Assembly (NCBI GenBank): GCA_964404395.1
Contig: CAYOKA010000010.1
Location: 1 to 33,354, forward strand
Origin: JAAYBT01 sp964404395
GTDB taxonomy: Bacteria; Bacillota; Clostridia; Acetivibrionales; DTU013
Direction: 5' to 3'
DNA: 33,354 nucleotides
Both the position numbers and the translations under genes were made by a program. Positions 8,448 to 14,700 of the stretch are shown piece after piece. Every line of letters begins with the position of its first letter. Position 1 is the first letter of the stretch. The notes below the pieces were generated by a model. It was not told the DNA's origin, did no database searches, and saw only the letters and a program-made list of their open reading frames with translations.

Positions 8448-8517
8448 GGCTTTTGCGATGTAACCTTAATATAATTTAGCTAGCGGAACTCAAAATATGT
8501 AACATCGCAAAATGCCC
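8446..8517 (+). repeat. Miniature inverted-repeat element, copy 1 (72 bp)
   Basis: The left end is AAGGCTTTTGCGATGTAAC and the right end is GTAACATCGCAAAATGCCC; the arms pair through TTTTGCGATGT. Flanks are GATAT (8441-8445) and GACAT (8518-8522), a 4/5 match consistent with an aged 5-bp target-site duplication. The interior (CCTTAAT...AGCTAGCGGAACTC) is shared with copy 4. It abuts the response-regulator stop codon. No open reading frame is contained, so it is non-autonomous. Confidence 0.85.
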
Positions 8518-8572
8518 GACATAGAAGGGCGCGAATGCCCTGATGCTATTGATTTATCAAATGCTCTTAAGA

Positions 8573-8628
8573 CCTCCGCCTCTATAGGCGGGGGATATCC
8601 CCCATGTGAAAAACATGTGGGGGTTTTT
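8573..8628 (+). terminator. Rho-independent terminator with competing upstream hairpins (attenuator-like)
   Basis: Four segments can pair alternatively. Segment 1 (8573-8581) pairs with segment 2 (8586-8594) in a 9-bp stem. Segment 2 (GGGGG, 8590-8594) can instead pair with segment 3 (CCCCC, 8599-8603). Segment 3 (8599-8607) pairs with segment 4 (8613-8623) and is followed by T5 at 8624-8628, a good terminator. It probably ends the kinase-regulator transcript; whether the alternative pairing regulates anything downstream is open. Confidence 0.65.
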
Positions 8629-8990
8629 CATATGTTTAGCGGGCATGGATGCCGAATTTCCTGCAGGTTGCATGGGCGAGCAGCAAGAGCAGCTTGTGAC
8701 CAGCCCCGCCCGCATTGTAGGGAGCCAAATCCAATACAGCCTGTCGGCGACGCAACGGCTGCATACATCTGCACCCCCATGCATGTTAAGCATATTCCCC
8801 ATGTCTGCAAGCACATCCTTTATACCTGGCCAGTCGGGCAGGTAAAAAACTAAACCTGTGACCTGCCGGAAATCTGTCCTCTTGGCAGATGTAAACAGCC
8901 ATGGGCAATTCTATAATTATATTGTAATAAGAAATCCGTCTTTCCAGATAGTTGTCTGGGATGCTCCGGAAATAAAATGGAGGTGTCAAG
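8629..8990. other. Intergenic stretch with a GC-rich block, no convincing gene
   Basis: About 360 nt between the terminator and the sigma-factor gene. Positions 8640-8800 are clearly richer in G and C than the neighbours and open in several frames on both strands, but none of the short reading frames has a convincing ribosome binding site or recognisable protein. Several short hairpins are present, for example GGCA/TGCC at 8642-8653 and GGGCAGGT/ACCTGCC around 8834-8868. The last 100 nt are AT-rich and should hold the sigma-factor promoter, which I cannot pin down. It may be a decayed gene, a structured RNA or foreign DNA. Confidence 0.4.
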
Positions 8991-9527
8991 ATGATAAATA
9001 AAACAGATCACGAATTGGTTGTGGAATGCCTCAATGGCAACAATGATGCCTTTTCTGAATTAGTATCAAGGTATAAAAGGCTGATCTATTCTGTCGCCTA
9101 CAAATTCAGCAGAAACGACGAGGACGTGAATGATATGGCGCAGGATGCATTCATAAAGATTTACAAATCACTGTCAAAATATGATAGTCAGTACAAGTTC
9201 TCCACATGGAGCGTCAAGGTCACGACTAATATCTGCCTTGATCACGTCAGACGCAAAAAAATCAACTCGGTATCTCTTGATGAAATAGAGAACTTTGTTG
9301 GCAGTAGCAATTCACCGGAGGATCACTACCTCCGCAAAGAGCATTCCCAAATGGTGATGAGTGCAATTAACGAGCTTCCGGAGATATACAGAGAGCCAAT
9401 CTTAATGTATCACCAGCAGGGAATGTCTTATAAGGAGATAGCAGAATTTCTTGATAAGCCTATGTCCATAATAAAGAACAGGCTTTTCAGAGCAAGACAT
9501 GCATTACGAAAGGCTTTTGCGATGTAA
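8991..9527 (+). CDS. ECF-type RNA polymerase sigma factor (RpoE/SigW-like)
   Basis: A 178-aa sigma-70-family protein with only regions 2 and 4. Region 2 runs about residues 10-80 (AFSELVSRYKRLIYSVAY, DMAQDAFIKIYKSL, FSTWSVKVTTNICLDHVRR). Region 4.2 is about 125-175 (INELPEIYREPILMYHQQGM, SYKEIAEFLDKPMSIIKNRL). GGAGGTGTCAAG precedes the ATG. No anti-sigma gene follows: the next gene is convergent. The last codons (KAFAM-stop) belong to the inverted-repeat element at 9510; deleting it with one TACGA repeat would give an ending RESLA-stop. The change is outside the DNA-binding helices, so the protein is probably functional. Confidence 0.92.
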   Translation: MINKTDHELVVECLNGNNDAFSELVSRYKRLIYSVAYKFSRNDEDVNDMAQDAFIKIYKSLSKYDSQYKFSTWSVKVTTNICLDHVRRKKINSVSLDEIENFVGSSNSPEDHYLRKEHSQMVMSAINELPEIYREPILMYHQQGMSYKEIAEFLDKPMSIIKNRLFRARHALRKAFAM

Positions 9528-9569
9528 CTGTGCTGCGGAACTCAAAACATGTAACATCGCAAAATGCCC
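9510..9569 (+). repeat. Miniature inverted-repeat element, copy 2 (60 bp, perfect target-site duplication)
   Basis: It starts AAGGCTTTTGCGATGTAAC and ends GTAACATCGCAAAATGCCC, flanked by identical TACGA at 9505-9509 and 9570-9574. The interior (TGTGCTGCGGAACTCAAAACAT) is a deletion version of copy 3. It overlaps the 3' end of the sigma-factor gene and supplies its last five sense codons and stop. Confidence 0.9.
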
Positions 9570-9585
9570 TACGAGAAAGCCTGGC

Positions 9586-10374
9586 CTAGTAAACGTACAC
9601 CATGCGGCCTATTCTGGCCTTCAGCGGTTTTGACCAGAGCCATTTGTTTGTGGCACTGTCATCGAAGTAGTACAGCGCACCGTTGCTCGGATCGCTACCA
9701 TTAAGAGCCTCCAGCGCTGCACTCCTGTCGCTCTGAGTTGCGGCTTGGTTGATCCAACCATTTTCAACCGGAGTGAACTGATAATAGCCGTTGCTGCTTA
9801 CCTCGTAAATCACTGATGAAATGGTATTCGGAAACAAGTCACTCTTGACTCTGTTGACAACAACAGCGGCTACACCTACCTTCGCCGCATATGGCTGATC
9901 CTCGGCCTCTGCTCTTACAAGACGGGCCAACAGATCCAGCTCGGCATTAGTATATGAAATGACCGGTTTGCCCGTATTTGCGGGGACTAAATTTGATGAT
10001 GAATTACTGCCTGAAGCTGCCGGTATATTCAATACCTGACCCGGGTAGATCATATCATCCCATTTATTGTTGGCCTTCCTGAGGGAAGCCAGTGAAATAC
10101 TATGCTTTTGGGCTATTATGAATAGCGTATCACCGCTTTTTACCGTATAGGTATTGGCACGCACATATAGCTTCTGGCCGGGATAAATTGTTGTACCGGA
10201 AAGCTTGTTATCCGCTTTGACGGTGCTGGCCGAGCTGTTAAACAGAGTGCCGATTTTATACAGAGAGTCATTTTTCTGTACGGTATAGAAGGCAGCAAAT
10301 GCGTAATTAGCAAACAGTATGCACGTTAACACAGTAACTGCCATTAGTACGACACTTTTTCTGAAAACTTTCAT
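9586..10374 (-). CDS. Secreted LysM-SleB cell-wall hydrolase (spore cortex-lytic type)
   Basis: A 262-aa precursor. Residues 1-27 form a signal peptide (MKVFRKSVVLMAVTVLTC... ending in a typical A-x-A region). Two LysM domains follow (about 29-72, FYTVQKNDSLYKIGTLFN; about 75-118, YTVKSGDTLFIIAQKH). The C-terminal half is a Hydrolase_2/SleB domain (LLARLVRAEAEDQPYAAKVG, VAAVVVNRVKSDLFPNTI, YQFTPV). SleB/CwlJ relatives are lytic enzymes for spore cortex or wall peptidoglycan. Upstream lies a c-di-AMP riboswitch, the usual controller of such genes, and AGGAGG sits 7 nt before the ATG. Convergent with the sigma gene. Confidence 0.92.
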   Translation of the reverse strand: MKVFRKSVVLMAVTVLTCILFANYAFAAFYTVQKNDSLYKIGTLFNSSASTVKADNKLSGTTIYPGQKLYVRANTYTVKSGDTLFIIAQKHSISLASLRKANNKWDDMIYPGQVLNIPAASGSNSSSNLVPANTGKPVISYTNAELDLLARLVRAEAEDQPYAAKVGVAAVVVNRVKSDLFPNTISSVIYEVSSNGYYQFTPVENGWINQAATQSDRSAALEALNGSDPSNGALYYFDDSATNKWLWSKPLKARIGRMVYVY

Positions 10375-10387
10375 TTTTTTCCTCCTT

Positions 10388-10617
10388 TTGCCTTCGAGGT
10401 TAGTTATTGGATTTGGGTCGAGGAACCCAGCTCGTAATGAGCTTCACCCTTAGGGAATTTTGCGATGTCACAGGTTTCTAGTTACGCAGCACAATATATT
10501 GCACAGCTAAGCTTTATTAAGGTTACATCGCAAAAGCCTTCCTTAGAAATCGGCTGATAATACTTCGCCGAGATCGTTTGTTGCATCCCCCGTACTCCCT
10601 TCGGAGATTCGGCATTT
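10388..10617 (-). promoter_or_regulatory. c-di-AMP (ydaO/yuaA-type) riboswitch, interrupted by an inverted-repeat element
   Basis: Reading the minus strand, the 5' part shows GCCGAATCTCCGAAGGGAG then TACGGGGGA (10613-10580), and TCGGCGAAGTATTATCAGCC. The 3' part shows TAAGGGTGAAGC, a hairpin with GGGTTCCTCGACCC, then AACTAACCTCGAAGGC (10405-10390). These match my recollection of the conserved ydaO blocks (GGGGGA near the 5' side, AGCUAACCUCG-AGGC at the 3' side), and GCC/GGC closes P1. AGGAGG follows P1 directly. The downstream LysM-SleB gene is a classic target; known ydaO riboswitches turn expression off on ligand binding. An 88-bp element (10453-10540) interrupts the aptamer, so function is uncertain. 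Confidence 0.75.
10453..10540 (-). repeat. Miniature inverted-repeat element, copy 3 (88 bp, perfect target-site duplication) inside the riboswitch
   Basis: On the minus strand it begins AAGGCTTTTGCGATGTAAC and ends GTGACATCGCAAAATTCCC. Identical CCTTA repeats lie at 10448-10452 and 10541-10545 (plus-strand reading). It is the longest copy and carries both interior blocks found separately in copies 1/4 and copy 2, plus a palindromic core GCACAATATATTGCAC-like segment. It has no coding capacity. Confidence 0.88.
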
Positions 10618-10628
10618 ATTTACCGAGT

Positions 10629-10657
10629 ATTCTAACAAATGCCCGTCCGCATTTCCA
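10629..10657 (-). promoter_or_regulatory. Candidate promoter of the riboswitch-SleB transcript
   Basis: Minus-strand TGGAAA (10657-10652) and TAGAAT (10634-10629) are separated by 17 nt. The predicted start, near 10622, falls a few bases before the 5' end of the riboswitch P1 stem, which supports the placement. Confidence 0.5.
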
Positions 10658-10684
10658 TGCTATATTTATGGTAACATAGGAATA

Positions 10685-10693
10685 TGCTACAAT
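10685..10693 (+). promoter_or_regulatory. Candidate extended -10 promoter for the patatin gene
   Basis: TGCTACAAT at 10685-10693 fits TGnTANAAT; the -35 is poor. A short GGGG-ACA-CCCC hairpin followed after a few bases by T6 (10717-10740) lies between it and the gene and could act as a weak attenuator. Confidence 0.4.
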
Positions 10694-10744
10694 AAGAGAG
10701 CAGAGGAAAAGCCGGCGGGGACACCCCCTTACAATTTTTTAGAT

Positions 10745-10816
10745 AAGGCTTTTGTGATGTAACCTTAATCAAACTCAGCTAGCGGAACCCATAACATGAA
10801 GTATCGCAAAATGTCT
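10745..10816 (+). repeat. Miniature inverted-repeat element, copy 4 (72 bp, degraded)
   Basis: The left end AAGGCTTTTGTGATGTAAC and interior CCTTAAT...AGCTAGCGGAACCC match copy 1 closely. The right end (AAGTATCGCAAAATGTCT) has several changes, and the 5-bp flanks TAGAT/ATGGA do not match. It is probably the oldest copy. It lies in the 5' leader of the patatin gene, ending 3 nt before its GGAGGTG. Confidence 0.75.
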
Positions 10817-10831
10817 ATGGAGGTGAAAGGA

Positions 10832-11617
10832 ATGTACGGATTGGTCCTGGAGGGTGGAGGAGGAAGAGGTGCCTATCAGATGGGAGCCTGTAAAGCAATA
10901 AAGGAAATGGATTTAGATATACACATGGTTGCGGGCACATCTGTCGGAGCATTGAACGGTGCTATGATAGTTCAGGACGATATTGATAGAGCCTATGATA
11001 TTTGGCACAATTTGGAACCAAGCAGTGTTATTAAATTTCCAGGAAATGAACTGGAGCACTACCGGGGAAACAGCTTTAGCCCGGAGGCGCTAAAAGCATT
11101 TACAAAAAACCTGAGAACGGTCATTTCTGAAGGAGGCCTGAATGTGGAGCCCCTTGAAAAGATGGTGAAGGGCTTACTTGATGAGGATAAAATCCGGAAA
11201 TCAGCAATTGGCTTTGGTGTAGTTACAGTAGATTTGACCGAAAGAAAAGCGGTAGAAATATATAAGGAAGACATTCCAAATGGTCAGCTGGCGGATTACG
11301 TTATTGCCAGTGCCAGTTTTCCGGCCTTTAAAAGAACAATTATTGATGGAAGGTCATTCATAGACGGAGCGCTATATAATGTTCTGCCCATAAACCTTGT
11401 AAGCAGTAAGGGATACAAGGATATTATTGTTTTGAGAACTTACGGAGTTGGAATGAAAAGGCACGTTAAGGAGAACGACCTCAATATTATTAGTATATCA
11501 CCGTCTGAAAGGCTTAGCTCCACGATGGATTTTAGTAACAAGTCGGCCAGAAAAAATCTAAAAATGGGCTATGAGGATGCTGTAAAAGTACTTGAGAAGC
11601 TTTTGCAAAAAAGATAA
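10832..11617 (+). CDS. Patatin-like phospholipase (RssA-type)
   Basis: A 261-aa patatin-family hydrolase. The oxyanion motif is GLVLEGGGGRGAYQMG at residues 3-18, the nucleophile Ser is in GTSVGALNG (about 37-45), and the catalytic Asp is in FIDGALYN (about 171). These form the Ser-Asp dyad of patatins, which release fatty acids from membrane phospholipids. The start chosen is ATG 10832, with GGAGGTG 6 nt upstream. An in-frame ATG at 10796 lies inside the inverted-repeat element and would add 12 residues without a ribosome binding site. No signal peptide, so it acts in the cytoplasm or at the inner membrane face. The cyclic-glucan gene starts 89 nt downstream. Confidence 0.9.
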   Translation: MYGLVLEGGGGRGAYQMGACKAIKEMDLDIHMVAGTSVGALNGAMIVQDDIDRAYDIWHNLEPSSVIKFPGNELEHYRGNSFSPEALKAFTKNLRTVISEGGLNVEPLEKMVKGLLDEDKIRKSAIGFGVVTVDLTERKAVEIYKEDIPNGQLADYVIASASFPAFKRTIIDGRSFIDGALYNVLPINLVSSKGYKDIIVLRTYGVGMKRHVKENDLNIISISPSERLSSTMDFSNKSARKNLKMGYEDAVKVLEKLLQKR

Positions 11618-11640
11618 GGGATTATTTGGAGCATATTATG

Positions 11641-11705
11641 AATATCACCGTTTCAGGGCATGATATAAAAACCTGAAAAAAAGACATGGAATGGTGATAT
11701 TTTTT
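11641..11705 (+). terminator. Composite hairpin with U-tract directly before the glucan synthase start
   Basis: An outer 9-bp stem AATATCACC (11641-11649) / GGTGATATT (11693-11701) encloses an inner 7-bp stem TTTCAGG (11651-11657) / CCTGAAA (11672-11678). T5 ends the structure one base before the ATG at 11707. It may terminate the patatin transcript. It also hides GGTGAT, the only ribosome-binding-like sequence of the next gene. Confidence 0.5.
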
Positions 11706-11706
11706 A

Positions 11707-14700
11707 ATGGATTTTTTAATTGCGGTAACGTATGTAGTTTTGTTGAGCTTCATCATATATCTGCTGAAATTGCTCTCAATCCGCAAGGCGGATCGCTGTG
11801 TGCAAATGAAAGGCACAATGCTTTCGGCGGAAGAATTGCAAAAGCATGCAATAGAAATTGCCAGAAACCATCCGGTGAGGAAATCAGCGAAGAGTCTTAA
11901 CTGGCTGGTGCGCAGGCTGAATGAGAATTATACCTTTACAATAAATGTTTATAAAGCGCTGAATATCGATATCAAGAGCTCCTTTCCTACAGCCCCGGCT
12001 GCAGAATGGCTACTGGATAATTTCTATATTATCGAAGAGCAGGTAAAGCTCATTAGGAGGAATCTGTCCAGGGGCGGGTATTCAAGGCTGCCTATATTGA
12101 CGGAGGGTTATCTGAAGGGCTATCCGAGAGTTTATGCCATTGCGCTGGAAATGGTAGCCCACACCAATGGAAGCATTGATGACAAGACGATAACGTCATT
12201 TATTAAGGCATACCAATCTCAGGCACTGCTGTCTATGGGCGAGCTTTGGGCTATTCCGCTTATGCTGCGCATTGCCCTTATAGAAAGTATTCGCAATGTA
12301 TGTGGAAGGATTCAAACATCCCGGATTGATTGGCACAAGGCAGAAGAGTTTATGCTTAGAATTGTGTCCCACAATGGGGATGAGCAGCAGATTGATTTAA
12401 TGCTGAGCAGGCACTTTGATGAAAACAAAGAAATCACACCTTCGTTTGCGGAACACCTGATACAGGGGCTCAGAAAGCAGGGAAAAGGGTACTCTGAAGT
12501 GGCCGCACTGCTGGACAAGCGTCTTCGAAATAATTACAGCTCAATAAAAAAAATGACGGAAGCGGAGCACCTTATACAGGCGGAGATGCAGGTTGCGATA
12601 GGTGATTCGATTACGGGGCTTAGGCTTATATCTGACCTGGACTGGTCTGAGATTTTTGAAATACTCAGCAGTGCAGAGCAAATACTAAGAAAGGATCCCA
12701 ATGGCATTTATGGGTTAATGGATTTTGAAACCCGTGATTTTTACAGACATGAGGTGGAGAAGCTGGCGAGAGCCTACAAGGTATCGGAAATCCATGTAGC
12801 TCATATAGCTGTAGAATGTGCAAACAACAGTGAAGGTGAAGCACCGCAGAATCATGTGGGATACTATCTGGCCGGTAAAGGACGTAAGACGCTGCTGAAC
12901 ACTCTTGATAAATCTGCCGGAAGGCGTTCGGACTTTTCTCTGGCTTCATTCAAGAAGCCAAAGAGGCTATATGTATTCATAGCATTGTTTTTGACAGTAT
13001 TTCTGGTGTCCTATTTTGTTTATTATGCATCAACACATGCCAATACCTATTCGATTGTATTGTCGGTACTATTGTCCGTAATCACGGCATTGCTTGCAAT
13101 TATTCCCTGTAGTGAATTTGCTATTAGCACAACCAACACCATTATTAGTCATGTTTTTACCCCAACCCTGCTACCGAAGCTGGAGCTGAAAAGCGGTATA
13201 CCGGAGGAGCTGGCTACATTTGTTATAGTCCCAACGCTCCTGACAAGCACAAATAGGGCGGCAGATTTAATTGGCCAGCTGGAGGTGTATTATCTTGCCA
13301 ACCGTGAAGATAATCTGTTTTTCGCTTTGGTGGGTGATTTCCGAGATGCACCTGCTCAAGAGCAGGAGAAGGACGAAGCAATAGTAAAGACAGCACTGGA
13401 GGGGATTGCAGAGTTGAACCGCAAATATTCAGCAGATGGTCCGAGTGTTTTTTACTATATGCACCGTAAGAGGACATTTAACGCTTCTCAAGACAGATGG
13501 ATGGGTTGGGAGAGGAAAAGAGGGGCTATTGTTGAGTTTAACAAATTGCTTAGAGGAGAGACCAATACAGGCTTCACTATATGCAGTGATGAGCTCTCCA
13601 CACTGCCGGCCATTCGTTACGTCATTACGCTGGATGCAGACACAAACCTGCCCATGGGAGCTGCAAGGAGGTTGATTGGAACAATAGCTCATCCTTTAAA
13701 CAGAGCATCCCATGGCAAGGAAGACGGTGTGGTTAGGGAAGGCTACGGGCTGATACAGCCAAGAATCTGCGTAAGCATATCTGCTTCAAACCGCTCGCAC
13801 TTTACCAGGATATTTGCCGGTCAAGGTGGCCTTGATCCCTATACCACAGCTGTTTCGAATATTTACCAGGATATATTTGATGAGGGCATATTTACAGGAA
13901 AAGGGATATATGAAATTGATGTTTTCACAAATGTGCTGGAGGGGAGAATCCCGGATAATACCGTACTCAGCCACGATTTGATTGAAGGTTGCTATCTGAG
14001 AACCGGACTGGCCAGCGATATTGAGCTTGTGGACGGTTATCCTGCCGGTTACAGTAGCTATGCGGCCAGGCAGCACAGATGGACAAGGGGAGATTGGCAG
14101 CTCTTGCCGTGGTTAGGAGGAACAGTAAGAAACAGGGAGGGAGAAAAGGTTAGCAATATCCTTTCCGGCTTATCAAAGTGGAAGATAATCGACAACCTCA
14201 GAAGAAGCCTTCTAGCGCCATCTGTTCTTGCGCTCATTCTTGCCGGCATCACCTTCCTGCCGGGAAATGCTCTGGTCTGGATTGGCTTTGCACTACTTGT
14301 AACCTTTTCACCGCTGACCTCAGGCGTTTTGAATGCACTGTTAACAGGGAACATAAGGTTTTTAAGCAGCAAAACCAGTTCAACGGCAGTTACCGGCATT
14401 AAGGCCGCAATATACCAATCGGTACTGCTTTTTATGCTGATTCCTCATCAATCAAGGATAATGCTGGATGCTGTGATTCGTACAGTATACAGGGTGTACT
14501 GTTCCCATAAAAACATGCTTGAATGGGTCACTGCGGCAGATGTGGAGGCTAGCGCTAAAAACAGTGTCGGCAGCTATTTCAGGATGATGTGGGTTGCTGT
14601 TCCCGCAGCTGCAGTTGTACTTTTAGGAGCGGCTCTGTGGTCTTATGCTGCCATTATTCCTGCATGCCTAATCGCCTTGTTATGGCTGCTGTCCCCATGG

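Noticed and set aside
8512..8853. Overlapping ORFs of 60-113 codons on both strands
   Set aside because: They occur together because the block is GC-rich and stop-poor. None has a good ribosome binding site, a recognisable motif or protein-like composition.
8870..8990. ECF-type autoregulatory promoter before the sigma gene
   Set aside because: CGTC at 8937-8940 resembles an ECF -10, but no AAC-type -35 lies 16-17 nt upstream.
8446..10816. Repeats read as a CRISPR array or as integron attC sites
   Set aside because: Spacing is irregular, genes lie between the copies, copies occur in both orientations, and they have terminal inverted repeats with 5-bp duplications; no cas or integrase gene is present.
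10796..10831. Upstream in-frame ATG for the patatin gene
   Set aside because: It lies inside the inverted-repeat element and has no ribosome binding site; the ATG at 10832 has GGAGGTG and leads straight into the conserved glycine-rich motif.
11691..11900. Small ORF overlapping the start of the glucan synthase gene
   Set aside because: It is a shadow in another frame; the glucan synthase frame has a membrane helix and continues for 2913 residues.
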